From positions 1 to 34,376 of the forward strand of contig CALLZN010000444.1 of the NCBI GenBank assembly GCA_937858895.1: a DNA stretch of 34,376 bases. Direction: 5' to 3'. Shown here in pieces: positions 1 through 8,215 of the stretch (position 1 is the first letter of the stretch; the number at the start of each line of letters is the position of its first letter). Both the position numbers and the translations under genes were made by a program. The notes beneath the pieces were generated by a model. That model made no database searches. It saw only the letters and a program-made list of their open reading frames with translations, and was not told where the DNA came from. The stretch is from an uncultured bacterium. GTDB lineage: Bacteria; Planctomycetota; UBA1135; GCA-002748355.

Positions 1-591
1 GAGCCAACCGCCACGCCGCCGCGGCAGCTCGCGCCGCAACTGCTCCTCGAGGTCTGCCATGTCGTTGTGCCGGAACTTACGCAGTTCGCCGAAGCCGAGG
101 CGGCAGCCGTCGATGATCGAGGCGTGGTTCTCCCGATCCGTGAAGACGACATCGCCGCGACCGGCGAGGCTCGAGATGACGCCGAGATTCGTCTGGAAGC
201 CGGTCGTGAAGACGAGCGCTTCCTCGTAGCCGAGAAAGCGCGCGAGCCGCCGCTCGAGTTCTTCATGAAGTTCGAGCGTGCCGTTCAAGAAGCGCGAGCC
301 CGTGCAGCCCGAGCCGAAGCGCTCGACCGCACGGATCGCAGCCTCGCGCACGCGCGGGTCGTGCGTCACGCCGAGGTAGTTGTTGCTCCCCGCCATGATG
401 AGCCGCTGGCCACCGATCTCGACTTCGGTTCCCTCGCTCTCGCTGATCGCCTGAAAGTAGGGGTAGAGTCCGGCGGCTTCGAGTTCGAGGGGCTTGGTGA
501 AGCTCGCGCATTTCGCGAAGAGGTCAGGCCGATGGCTAGTGCCTGGTCCGACCAACTCGGCGCCGGGGTCACGCGCAGAGTGCTCATGCAT
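1..591 (-). CDS. Serine palmitoyltransferase-like alpha-oxoamine synthase, partial (C-terminus outside window)
   Basis: PLP-dependent enzyme of the alpha-oxoamine synthase family (AONS/KBL/SPT), which condenses an amino acid with an acyl-CoA or acyl-ACP. The 197 visible codons run off the left edge. Seen: YPYFQAI, GTEVEIGG, AGSNNYLGVTHDPRV, FGSGCTGSRFLNGT, TGFQTNLGVIS and ENHASIIDG, the last holding the family's PLP-stacking His region. The N-terminal pattern, with 'GLYPYF..I....GTEVE' and 'RHNDMADLE', reads more like Bacteroides-type serine palmitoyltransferase than BioF or Kbl. That subfamily choice is from memory of the family, not a search. The catalytic Lys would lie outside the window. 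The ATG at 591 follows an AGGAG Shine-Dalgarno with 7 nt spacing. The gene is divergent from an SDR reductase, which would fit sphingolipid synthesis. Confidence 0.8.
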   Translation of the reverse strand, partial: MHEHSARDPGAELVGPGTSHRPDLFAKCASFTKPLELEAAGLYPYFQAISESEGTEVEIGGQRLIMAGSNNYLGVTHDPRVREAAIRAVERFGSGCTGSRFLNGTLELHEELERRLARFLGYEEALVFTTGFQTNLGVISSLAGRGDVVFTDRENHASIIDGCRLGFGELRKFRHNDMADLEEQLRRELPRRRGGWL

Positions 592-840
592 GATCCCGCT
601 CCTGATCGTGCTCGTGGCGACGCGGTCCCCATGAGGCCGACGTCCATGTGGAAGACGAAGGACCTGCAGGAAGTTGGACGCGCGGCGCCACCAGATGTTC
701 TTTTCTTCGGTCCCTGTCATCACGGACCCCGGCGACGGTGGCGGGGAGATAAGAGTGCGTAAGCGTATGGACAGCGCCAAGGCGGGGTCAACCCCGAAAG
801 ATTCGTGGCATGCTGCGGTACTTTCGCCAAACTCATTTGG

Positions 841-1833
841 GTGACTGTCCTGTTGACGGGAGCCACTGGTTTCGTGGGCACGGCGATCGCGCGGAGCCTC
901 GCCATGGAAGGCATCGCTTTCCGCGCTGTCGTGCGCGGAATGGCAAAGGCCGAACTCCGCGGCCTCGACCTGGACGCTTGCCTGGCCTTGGACCTCGCCG
1001 TGGCCAGTGAAAGCGACCTGAGCGCCGCCCTCGACGGCGTGCGGAGCGTCATCCACGTCGCTGGCCTCGTCCGCGGCACGAAAGCCGACCTCGACACGGT
1101 CAACGGGAGCGCCACGCGCCGCCTCGCCGCGGCTTTCGCAGCCCAGTGCCCGGGCGGCCGCTTCGTCCTCATGTCGTCACTTGCCGCCGCAGGCCCGTCG
1201 AGCGATGGGAAGGGTAGCTCCTGCGCGCCGGAGGAAGCGCAGCCGGTCTCGCACTACGGGCGCAGCAAGCTCGAAGGCGAACGCGCCGTCCGCGAGCTGT
1301 GCGCGTCGTGGATCACCCTCCGGCCGGGCATCGTCTACGGGCCTTGGGACAGCGACGTCTACGTGCTCTTCCGCATGGCGGCACGCGGCGTCGTGCCCTT
1401 GACCATGGCCAAGAGTCGCTACTCGCTGGTCCACGTCGACGACCTCGCGCGGGCCGTCGTGCTTGCCCTGCGCGCCGACACCGCAGCCTGTGGGCGCGCC
1501 TATCCGGTCGTGAACGCGGAAGCACTCTCGCAGCGCGACTTCTTGCAGCGCATCGCGCGCGCAGTGGGAAGAGAAGCGCGGCTCTTGCCCGTCCCGCGCG
1601 TGCTCGCCTACTTCTCGGCCGCGCTCGGCGAGGCCCAGGCCAAGTTTCGTGGCCGGCCTGCCCTCTTCGGCTTCGACAAGTTCCGCGAGATGCGTCAGGG
1701 GTCGTGGGTCGGCGATCCCGAGCCCATGCGCCGTGCCGTCGGCTTCGAGGCTGCGATCGACCATGATCGCGGCCTCGCGAGCACGGCGAGCTGGTACCGC
1801 GATCGGGCGCTGCTGCCCTTCGTGCAAGCATGA
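841..1833 (+). CDS. NAD(P)-dependent epimerase/dehydratase (extended SDR)
   Basis: Extended short-chain dehydrogenase/reductase. The Rossmann nucleotide-binding motif TGATGFVG sits right at the N-terminus. The active-site pair is in SHYGRSKLEGE (YxxxK), with the upstream Ser in FVLMSSLAAAG, and the extended-SDR motif RPGIVYGP is present. About 330 residues is normal for the family. I prefer the GTG at 841, which places the beta-1 strand at residue 2. An in-frame ATG at 805 would add 12 residues (MACCGTFAKLIW) that do not look like an SDR start, and neither start has a clear Shine-Dalgarno. The stop overlaps the tadA start (ATGA), so the two are probably co-transcribed. Substrate is unknown. 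Because it faces an SPT-like gene, a ketosphinganine/ceramide reductase role (CerR-like) is possible but inferred only from context. Confidence 0.85.
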   Translation: MTVLLTGATGFVGTAIARSLAMEGIAFRAVVRGMAKAELRGLDLDACLALDLAVASESDLSAALDGVRSVIHVAGLVRGTKADLDTVNGSATRRLAAAFAAQCPGGRFVLMSSLAAAGPSSDGKGSSCAPEEAQPVSHYGRSKLEGERAVRELCASWITLRPGIVYGPWDSDVYVLFRMAARGVVPLTMAKSRYSLVHVDDLARAVVLALRADTAACGRAYPVVNAEALSQRDFLQRIARAVGREARLLPVPRVLAYFSAALGEAQAKFRGRPALFGFDKFREMRQGSWVGDPEPMRRAVGFEAAIDHDRGLASTASWYRDRALLPFVQA

Positions 1834-2333
1834 AGCTACCGCGGGTCTCCGAGCTCTGGGTGCCCGACGCGGGCGACGAGCGGGATGCGCACTTCATGGG
1901 GCTAGCCGTGCGGGCCGCGGCCGAGGCCTTCGAACGCGAAGAAGTTCCGGTGGGCGCGGTCGTCGTCCATGGGCAGCGCGTCCTCGCGATCGCGTCGAAC
2001 CGCTGCGAAGAACTGCGCGACCCGACTGCCCACGCCGAAATGCTCGCTTTGACCGAGGCCTGCTCCGTCCTCGATGAAGGGCGCCTCGTCGGCTGCGAGC
2101 TCTTCTGCACCCTCGAGCCCTGCTTCATGTGCGCCGGCGCGCTTCTGCATGCGCGGATCGAGCGCATTGTATTCGGCGCCCGCGACCCCAAGTTCGGCGC
2201 CTGTCGCAGCCTCGCGACGCTGCCAGAAGACGAGCGCCTCAATCACCGTTGCAAGGTCGTCGAGGGCGTCCATGCCGACATCGCGGCGGAGCTCTTGCGA
2301 GCCTTCTTCCGCGAGCGGCGCGGCAAGTCGTGA
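1830..2333 (+). CDS. tadA: tRNA-specific adenosine deaminase TadA
   Basis: Zinc-dependent cytidine-deaminase-fold enzyme that converts A34 to inosine in the tRNA-Arg(ACG) anticodon. Seen: the HAE motif in THAEMLAL (zinc ligand His and proton-shuttling Glu) and the PCxxC motif in LEPCFMCAGALLHARI (two zinc-ligand Cys), followed by FGARDPKFGACRS, typical of TadA rather than a free-nucleoside deaminase. Length is 167 aa, usual for the family. The N-terminus carries about 20 residues before the first helix (MGLAVRAAAEAF). Its ATG overlaps the stop of the upstream SDR gene by 4 nt, so it is probably translated by coupling. A guanine-deaminase or other nucleoside-deaminase role is a less likely alternative. 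Confidence 0.9.
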   Translation: MKLPRVSELWVPDAGDERDAHFMGLAVRAAAEAFEREEVPVGAVVVHGQRVLAIASNRCEELRDPTAHAEMLALTEACSVLDEGRLVGCELFCTLEPCFMCAGALLHARIERIVFGARDPKFGACRSLATLPEDERLNHRCKVVEGVHADIAAELLRAFFRERRGKS

Positions 2334-2403
2334 AGCGGCGCGCAGCAGGTGAGAACGACCCCGCGAGCACGACACAGCGAGCACAGAAGCAGCACGAGCG
2401 AGC

Positions 2404-4536
2404 ATGACTAAGCCGAAGCGATCGAAGGCTCTCGATGGCCTCTTCCGTCCACGATCGGTCGCCGTGATCGGCGCTTCGCGACGCGAAGCATCGATCGGCA
2501 ACGAAGTGGTCAAGAACCTCGTCAGCTCCGGCTTCACCGGGCCGGTCTATCCCGTCAACAAGCGCGCGAGCGTCGTGCGCTCGATGCCGTGTTATGCGCG
2601 CCTCCAGGACATCGAGGGGCCGGTCGACCTCGCCGTCCTGGTCGTGCCCAAGGACCACGTTCTTGCAGCCGCGCGCGCCTGCGCGGCCAAGGGTGTGCGC
2701 GGGCTCGTCGTCGTGAGCGCGGGCTTCCGCGAGATCGGCGGCGAAGGGATCGCGCGCGAACGTGAGCTCGTGCGCATCGCCGAGCGCGCTTCCATGCGCA
2801 TCATCGGGCCCAACTGCATGGGCATCGTCAACACCGAGCCTGAGTTCGCGCTGAACGCGAGCTTCGCGGCCTGCACGCCGATGCCAGGTAGCGTCGGCTT
2901 CGTATCCCAGTCGGGAGCGCTCGGTGAGGCCATCCTCTCCGATGCACGCAGCGCCGGCTTGGGCGTGCGCATGTTCGCGTCCGTTGGCAACCGCGCCGAC
3001 GTCGGCGCCCACGACCTGCTCGAATACTGGGAGCACGACGACGGCGTCGAGATCATCTTGTTGTACCTCGAGTCCTTCGGAGATCCTGCGCGCTTCCAGG
3101 CCGTGGCCGAGCGACTGCGCGGCAAGAAGCCCATCCTCGCGGTCAAGTCCGGACGCTCGGCGGCCGGCGCGCGCGCGGCGGGCTCGCATACGGGTGCCGT
3201 GGTCAGCAAGGACGAAGTCATCGACACCTTCCTCGCCCAGTGCGGCGTGCAGCGCGTGCGCAGCATGCGCGAGCTCTTCGAGGTCGCGAGCGCGCTCTTG
3301 CACCAGCCGCTGCCGCGCGGCGAAGGCGTCGCTGTCGTGACCAACGCCGGCGGCCCCGGCATCCTCGCGACCGATGCGCTGGCGACCTTGGGGCTCGAAC
3401 CGGTCGCGCTCAGCGATGCGACGCGCGAGCACTTGGCCCGCGTGCTGCCGCCAGAAGCCAGCACGCAGAACCCCGTCGATCTCATCGCCTCGGCCGACGC
3501 GGCGCGCTACGCGGCGGCCCTCGATGCCATCGTCGTCGATCCGCACGTCGACGCCCTGCTCGTGCTCTTCGTGTCACCGATCATGATCGACGCGGCCGCG
3601 GTCGCGCGCGCCATCCTCGCTTCGTCCAAGAAGAGCGCGAAGCCCCTAGTCGTCTGCCTGATGGGGCGGCAGGGTGATGCGCAGGCGCGCTCGCTCTTCG
3701 AGGCTGCGGGCGTGCCGGTCTTTCGCTTTCCCGAGGAGGCGGCGCGGACCATGGCCGGCCTCATCCAGGCGCGTCGGCTCGCCGAGACATCGCGCGGTAG
3801 CAGCCCCAAGTTGCGCGTCGACGAGGCCAAGGCCGCCAAGGTCCTTGCCGCCCAGCGCAAGGCGGCGCTCAGAGACCACGATGGTTGGCTTCCCTCAGAG
3901 GCCGCGCGCGCCGTGCTCGCGGCCTACGGCTTGCCCATCCTCGAGACTCGGATCGCGAAGGGCTTCGAAGACGCGTGTCCGCTCGCCAAGGCGCTCGGCT
4001 ACCCGGTCGTCGTCAAGGCCTCGGCCCCGACCCTCCTGCACAAGAGCGAAGAGAACGCCGTGCGCACGGGCATCGAGAACGAGGACGAACTCGTGCACAC
4101 GATCGTCGCCATGTCGAAGCGCCTCGGTCGGCGACACAAGGGCCTGCGCTTCGAGATCCAGGCCATGGCGCGCGGTTACCGTGAACTCCTCGTGGGCTTC
4201 GATCGCGACGATCGCTTCGGGCCGGTGATCACGGTCGGCCTGGGCGGCGTCTTCGTCGAGGTCCTGCGTGACGTCGCGATCCGCATCGGTCCACTGCGCG
4301 ATACGGACCCGGCGATCATGCTCGACTCGTTGCGCGGTCGCCAGTTGCTCGAAGCGTTTCGTGGCGATGCGGCCATCGACCGGCGGGGCGTCGAGGATGT
4401 CGTGCTCCGCGTCGACCGCCTGGCCCAGGACTTCCCCGACATCATCGAACTCGACTGCAATCCGCTCATTGTTGGCGACGGTACGGTTCCGATGGCCATC
4501 GTGGATGTGCGGATGCGGGTCGCTGCAGGTCGCTGA
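2404..4536 (+). CDS. Acetate--CoA ligase (ADP-forming)-like fused alpha/beta protein
   Basis: Acyl-CoA synthetase of the NDP-forming superfamily, which couples acyl-CoA cleavage to ATP formation or runs in reverse. At 710 aa it has both halves fused. An N-terminal CoA-binding Rossmann domain (about residues 13-140; VAVIGASRR, VPKDHV) is followed by succinyl-CoA-ligase-like domains (about 155-460; VSQSGALGEAI). The likely phosphorylated His is H262 in AAGSHTGAV. A C-terminal ATP-grasp domain (about 495-705) shows GLPILETRIA, GYPVVVKA, HKSE and ELDCNPLIV. No GNAT domain is fused, so it is not a Pat-type lysine acetyltransferase. Substrate specificity cannot be read. It lies 70 nt downstream of tadA on the same strand with only a weak GAGCGAG upstream of ATG 2404. 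Confidence 0.88.
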   Translation: MTKPKRSKALDGLFRPRSVAVIGASRREASIGNEVVKNLVSSGFTGPVYPVNKRASVVRSMPCYARLQDIEGPVDLAVLVVPKDHVLAAARACAAKGVRGLVVVSAGFREIGGEGIARERELVRIAERASMRIIGPNCMGIVNTEPEFALNASFAACTPMPGSVGFVSQSGALGEAILSDARSAGLGVRMFASVGNRADVGAHDLLEYWEHDDGVEIILLYLESFGDPARFQAVAERLRGKKPILAVKSGRSAAGARAAGSHTGAVVSKDEVIDTFLAQCGVQRVRSMRELFEVASALLHQPLPRGEGVAVVTNAGGPGILATDALATLGLEPVALSDATREHLARVLPPEASTQNPVDLIASADAARYAAALDAIVVDPHVDALLVLFVSPIMIDAAAVARAILASSKKSAKPLVVCLMGRQGDAQARSLFEAAGVPVFRFPEEAARTMAGLIQARRLAETSRGSSPKLRVDEAKAAKVLAAQRKAALRDHDGWLPSEAARAVLAAYGLPILETRIAKGFEDACPLAKALGYPVVVKASAPTLLHKSEENAVRTGIENEDELVHTIVAMSKRLGRRHKGLRFEIQAMARGYRELLVGFDRDDRFGPVITVGLGGVFVEVLRDVAIRIGPLRDTDPAIMLDSLRGRQLLEAFRGDAAIDRRGVEDVVLRVDRLAQDFPDIIELDCNPLIVGDGTVPMAIVDVRMRVAAGR

Positions 4537-4648
4537 AGTCGGCTTCTTGCTCGCGGATTTCTTTACGCAATGTTCACCTGGCGTCTTTGTCGACAACGCG
4601 TCGGCCCGAATACTCGTGCGCCTTTCGTCTCCTCTGGAGCCTGACCAC

Positions 4649-5983
4649 GTGCAGAAAACGACCCGCTTCGCTCTCACCATCGCCTGCATCGTCACCGCTG
4701 GGCTTCGTCTCGCTGCCCAGGAGGCGAGCGAGCCGACTCTCCAAGACTTGTTGCGCCGCGTCGATGCGCAGGACCGGGAAATCGACGCGCTCAAGGCAGC
4801 GTCGGCGGACGCCGCACCTGGGGTCAAAAAGAAGGGCACGTCGCTCGAGGCGGTCTACGACAAGGGCTATCGCCTGCGTTCGAGTGATCCCGATTCGCCC
4901 TTCGAGCTGCGGGTCAACGGGCGGATGCAGTTCCGCTTCACGAGCTTCGATGCGGAGCGCCGCGGGGCGACCAGCAGCATGCCTGTCTATCGCTCGGACT
5001 TCGAGATCGAACGTGGGCGCCTCGAGTTTCGAGGGACCTTCCTCGACGGCAAGACGCACTTTTTTATCAACCTCGATGCCGACACCGATGACAACCACGG
5101 GGTCATCTTTCACGACTTCTGGGTCAACCATCGCTTCAACGATTGTTTCGACCTCTATGTCGGCAAGGCCTTCGTGCCGGGCTCGCGGGACTGGCTCAGC
5201 GGCTCGACGTCGACACACTTGATCGATCGATCGCTGGCGACGACGTTCTTTCGACCGGATCGCAGCGTCGGGGTTTGGGCCATCGGTGAGCCCATCGAAG
5301 ACTTCCACTATCGGGTCATGGTCGGCAACGGCTTCAACACGACGGACCTGTCAGCCGGCGAAGTGGACAACAAGTTCACCTACTCGGGCTCGGTCTGGTG
5401 GGATCCACTCGCAGCATACGGGAGCGGCTACGCCGACCTCGAGCATCACGAAGACCTCGCCATGCGCGTGGGGGCCTCGTTCGCGTGGTCGCCTGAGGAA
5501 GATGGGCAGCAGCCAGCGAATCGCGAGGCCGACGCGATCCGGCTGAGCAACGGCACGCGTCTCACCGCCTTGCGGGTCGAGAAGTTCGATCTGTCGCTCG
5601 TCGCGCTCGATGCCGCGCTCAAGTACTGCGGCTTCTCGGCCAACAGCGAGTTCTTCTACCGCAGCCTCGACAACCTCATCGCTCCGACGTCGCCTTCGAT
5701 GCCGCGCAACTACGAAGACTGGGGTGCCTACGTCGACGCCGGCTACATGATCGTCAGCAAGCGTCTCGAGGCGGTCGCGCGCTACTCGACGATCCAAGGC
5801 GACCTCCAGAACAGCTACGAGTATGCGGCTGGCATCAACTACTACATCGATGGCACGCACACGAACAAGCTGAGCTTCGACGCAACCCTGCTCGATGGCG
5901 CGCCGACGAGCAACTCGGGGCCGAACTACCGGGTTGGCGACGACGGCTGGATGTTCCGTGTGCAGTGGCAGATCGCCTTCTGA
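4649..5983 (+). CDS. OprO/OprP-type outer membrane porin
   Basis: Predicted outer-membrane beta-barrel of the phosphate-selective porin O/P family. The frame is open from further upstream, but GTG at 4649 is preceded by GGAG with 9 nt spacing and starts directly on a signal peptide (QKTTRFALTIACIVTAG, cleavage near LAAQ). Next comes a short coiled coil (about residues 30-50, LLRRVDAQDREIDALK), as in many trimeric porins, then the barrel: VNGRMQFRF, FEIERGRLEFRG, INLDADTDD, DLYVGKAFVPGSRDWL and alternating aromatic strands ending in FRVQWQIAF with a C-terminal Phe. Length 444 aa fits. Anion or phosphate selectivity is a family label, not shown here. The gene stands alone and its stop is 12 nt from a convergent pseudopilin gene. 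Confidence 0.82.
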   Translation: MQKTTRFALTIACIVTAGLRLAAQEASEPTLQDLLRRVDAQDREIDALKAASADAAPGVKKKGTSLEAVYDKGYRLRSSDPDSPFELRVNGRMQFRFTSFDAERRGATSSMPVYRSDFEIERGRLEFRGTFLDGKTHFFINLDADTDDNHGVIFHDFWVNHRFNDCFDLYVGKAFVPGSRDWLSGSTSTHLIDRSLATTFFRPDRSVGVWAIGEPIEDFHYRVMVGNGFNTTDLSAGEVDNKFTYSGSVWWDPLAAYGSGYADLEHHEDLAMRVGASFAWSPEEDGQQPANREADAIRLSNGTRLTALRVEKFDLSLVALDAALKYCGFSANSEFFYRSLDNLIAPTSPSMPRNYEDWGAYVDAGYMIVSKRLEAVARYSTIQGDLQNSYEYAAGINYYIDGTHTNKLSFDATLLDGAPTSNSGPNYRVGDDGWMFRVQWQIAF

Positions 5984-5995
5984 GGGGATCGGCGC

Positions 5996-6397
5996 TCAGG
6001 GCAGCGCCCGCGTGAGCTGCGAGCTATGGGGCAGGCCATTGCTGCCGTCGGGGTAGAGCGTTGCGCGCGCGCGGGCGAAGAGCTTCGCATCAGCGTCGCG
6101 GAAGAAGTCGACCTGGACCCGGATCCCGTCGCAGACGATCGCTAGGTCGGCGTTGGCCTTGCTCGGAGCGAGCGTCGGCTCGCAACCGCCAAGGACGAGC
6201 GCGCGAGCGTGCTCGATGCCAGCTTCGGCGGCATAGCGCGCGCGCAGCTCGGCGCGAAGCTCGCGCGCTTCGGCACGAAGGCGCAGGGCACGGCTGCCGG
6301 CAAGTTGCACGCTGCTGCCGATCAGGATGACAACGAGTAGGGTCCAGGCGTGGACGACGCCTCGTTCCCGCGACAGTGGCTCGGCGTCGTGTTTCAT
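5996..6397 (-). CDS. GspK/PilX-like minor pseudopilin (short)
   Basis: Putative minor pseudopilin, last gene of the pseudopilus operon. Seen: a prepilin-like leader ending in SRERG, then the mature start VVHAWTLLVVILIGSS. Mature position 5 is Trp, not the usual Glu; lack of Glu5 is a recognised trait of GspK, the tip pseudopilin. The hydrophobic helix is followed by a charged Arg/Glu-rich helix and AAEAGIEHARAL, a motif shared by GspK and PilX proteins. At 133 aa it is far shorter than GspK (about 300 aa) and lacks room for the large alpha-helical insert. The ATG overlaps the preceding stop (ATGA), so it is translationally coupled. GspK-like is the best reading; PilX-like is the alternative. 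Confidence 0.65.
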   Translation of the reverse strand: MKHDAEPLSRERGVVHAWTLLVVILIGSSVQLAGSRALRLRAEARELRAELRARYAAEAGIEHARALVLGGCEPTLAPSKANADLAIVCDGIRVQVDFFRDADAKLFARARATLYPDGSNGLPHSSQLTRALP

Positions 6398-6873
6398 CGG
6401 TCCGACCTCGACATGGGTTTGGCGCTCACGACGTGAAGGACCTCCTGCCGCTCTTCGGCCGGACCACGCAAGAGGCGCACGCTCCAGAGCCTCTCGGTGT
6501 CTTCGAAGCGAAGTTCGTCGACGCCAGAAAAGCGCCGCGTGCGCGCGTCGCGCACGATGAGGGCGCCGTCTTGCACTTGCCAGGTCGTGGACTTGCCGCC
6601 GTGGTGGACGACGAAGCCCGCAGGCGCCGCTTCGACCCGCGTCGCCGCGTTGAGCGCCGCGCTGAGCGTGCGCAGCAGGCGGGCCCGCGACTGCAGCGCG
6701 TCGCTGTGCTCGCTGTTGTGGGCGACCACGGCCTGGTGGCGCGAGGCGAGGCTCGTCACCGTCGTCGCGACCGGGATGAAGAGGCAGAGGACGATGGCCA
6801 GTTCTGCGTGCGTGAAGCCGCGTTGGCCACGACGTGGCGGCAGCTCGGGGCTCAGGAGTCGTCTCGGTGTCAT
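6394..6873 (-). CDS. GspJ-like minor pseudopilin
   Basis: Type II secretion/type IV pilus minor pseudopilin. From the ATG at 6873 the protein is 159 aa. A class III leader ends at G19 (PPRRGQRG), followed by FTHAELAIVLCLFIPVAT, with Glu at mature position 5 and a hydrophobic N-terminal helix. The globular part has short beta stretches (FVVHHGGKSTTWQVQDG, ELRFEDTERLWSVRLL) reminiscent of the GspJ/PilW layout. The J assignment rests mostly on order between an I-like and a K-like gene. Both ends overlap their neighbours by ATGA, so expression is coupled. The frame is open further upstream, but the extra residues lie antisense-like over the preceding gene and lack prepilin features. Confidence 0.7.
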   Translation of the reverse strand: MTPRRLLSPELPPRRGQRGFTHAELAIVLCLFIPVATTVTSLASRHQAVVAHNSEHSDALQSRARLLRTLSAALNAATRVEAAPAGFVVHHGGKSTTWQVQDGALIVRDARTRRFSGVDELRFEDTERLWSVRLLRGPAEERQEVLHVVSAKPMSRSDR

Positions 6874-7355
6874 TGAGGTACCCGGATCCAGGTCGCGACT
6901 TCGAACTTCGATCGGCCTTGCGCGCCGCTGTTGCGCCAGCTGACGATGACCTTGACCTCGATGAGCTTGACCTCTACGGGCTTGAGCTCTCGTTGTTCGC
7001 TCGTCTGCCCATGGCGTGGAACGGCCTTGGTTTCGAGGACCGCTTCGCAGGCGTTGAGCGTTGTCCGCGCGCTGCCGTCGACAGGGCACTGCAGCGTCGT
7101 ACCCACTGGCAGCGCCGCGACGTCGATGTCGCCCGCGCGCGCTCGCTCGAGGATGCGCGTCGCGAGCGCCGCGGCCGCGAGCTCTTCTTGGCCGCGACGC
7201 ACCTGGCGGTTCTCGGCGCTCATGCCGAGGAAGCTGGCCGAGGCAAGGGTCCCGAGGATCGAGAGGACCAAGCAGAGCTCGATGAAGCTTTGCCCGGCCT
7301 CGCGTCGCGCGACGTTGCCTCGATTCCTGTCCGTGCTAGCACGTGCGCATTTCAT
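6870..7355 (-). CDS. GspI/PilV-like minor pseudopilin
   Basis: Pseudopilin of 161 aa from ATG 7355. The leader of 21 residues ends VARREAG, and the mature part begins QSFIELCLVLSILGTLA, so Glu is at position 5 as required for prepilin peptidase and N-methylation, although the usual Phe1 is Gln. The following EELAAAALATRILERARAG resembles the GspI/PilV region after the helix, and the end has the antiparallel strands VEVKLIEVKVIVSW ... FEVATWI typical of that group. Two internal Cys (QCPVDG, NACEAV) could pair. The start overlaps the stop of the upstream gspF-like gene (ATGA) and the stop overlaps the gspJ-like start. Confidence 0.7.
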   Translation of the reverse strand: MKCARASTDRNRGNVARREAGQSFIELCLVLSILGTLASASFLGMSAENRQVRRGQEELAAAALATRILERARAGDIDVAALPVGTTLQCPVDGSARTTLNACEAVLETKAVPRHGQTSEQRELKPVEVKLIEVKVIVSWRNSGAQGRSKFEVATWIRVPQ

Positions 7356-8203
7356 GGCTTGCTCCAGGCGACGTCGTTCCCGAAGGGTTCGGCCATGACG
7401 CCGAACCACGAAGTCAGGACCGCTTGCATCTGCAGGGCGACCACCAACCCGATCGTCAGCAAGGCGAGTGGGGCGGCGACGCGCCCGACACGTTGCCAAG
7501 CGCGGTCACGTTGCGCTTGGAGCTGTTGCAGTACGATGCCCATGCGCTCTGGTGCGAGGGTCGCAGCTTCCGCGCGGCGGCGCTCGATGGACGCCGGCAC
7601 GACGAGGCGGCGCAGGCGCAGCTTGTCGATGAGAAGGGTCCGCCCGCGCTCGAGCGGTCGCGGCAGGGTCTCGGACAAGAACAAGAAGGCGAGGGCAGCG
7701 AGGCCCACGATCACGTAGGCGACCGTGCTCGAGGCCGTGAGGCCGACCACGTCCGGGGCGACTTTGCGGCGCAGGATCCAGCTCTGGCCGAGCGCCAACG
7801 CGAAGCCACAGGCGCCGACGACGTACGTGAGCAGCAGCATGAGCCCCGTGCGCGTCGTCGACGCGGTCGAATGGCCTTCCTGCACCGCCGCCGTGAGGAA
7901 GCTGCGCAGGCCCGCTTCGCCCTTCGCGGCGGCGAGCTCCGCTGCTTGCTGCCTCGACACGAGTCGTCGCACGGCCACCGCGAGCGGCTGACCGCACTCG
8001 AGTTCGCGCGCGGCTTCGTGCCAGGTGGGCACGGTCGCGAGCGCCTTGGCCAGCGGTTCTTGGCGCTGCAAGGCCATGAGCAAGAACTCGAAGAGCTGCG
8101 TCCGCTTTTCGCGGCGTCGCAGGCTGCGCGCGATGCAACGCACGAAGGCCACGACGACGAGGAGCGTCAAGAGAAGGGCGATGGGCGCGGTCCAGCGAAA
8201 CAT
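7352..8203 (-). CDS. Degenerate GspF-like inner membrane protein
   Basis: 283-aa membrane protein in the position of a second platform protein. An N-terminal membrane segment (about residues 7-27) is followed by a helical region (FEFLLMALQRQEPLAKALATV ... RSFLTAAVQ) that resembles a T2SF domain but is poorly conserved. Two further membrane segments lie at about 121-141 and 160-180, and one near 243-265. A basic amphipathic stretch (LIDKLRLRRLV) sits in the second half. Classical GspF has two good T2SF domains and three membrane spans, so this looks like a diverged paralog. The start at 8203 has a GAAGG Shine-Dalgarno. It lies 12 nt downstream of the full-length gspF and overlaps the next gene. 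Function is inferred from position and faint similarity. Confidence 0.6.
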   Translation of the reverse strand: MFRWTAPIALLLTLLVVVAFVRCIARSLRRREKRTQLFEFLLMALQRQEPLAKALATVPTWHEAARELECGQPLAVAVRRLVSRQQAAELAAAKGEAGLRSFLTAAVQEGHSTASTTRTGLMLLLTYVVGACGFALALGQSWILRRKVAPDVVGLTASSTVAYVIVGLAALAFLFLSETLPRPLERGRTLLIDKLRLRRLVVPASIERRRAEAATLAPERMGIVLQQLQAQRDRAWQRVGRVAAPLALLTIGLVVALQMQAVLTSWFGVMAEPFGNDVAWSKP

Positions 8204-8215
8204 GGGCTTGCCTTC

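Noticed and set aside
805..840. Upstream ATG extension of the SDR gene
   Set aside because: Adds MACCGTFAKLIW before the Rossmann strand, which extended SDRs normally begin directly; GTG 841 fits better though without a strong ribosome site.
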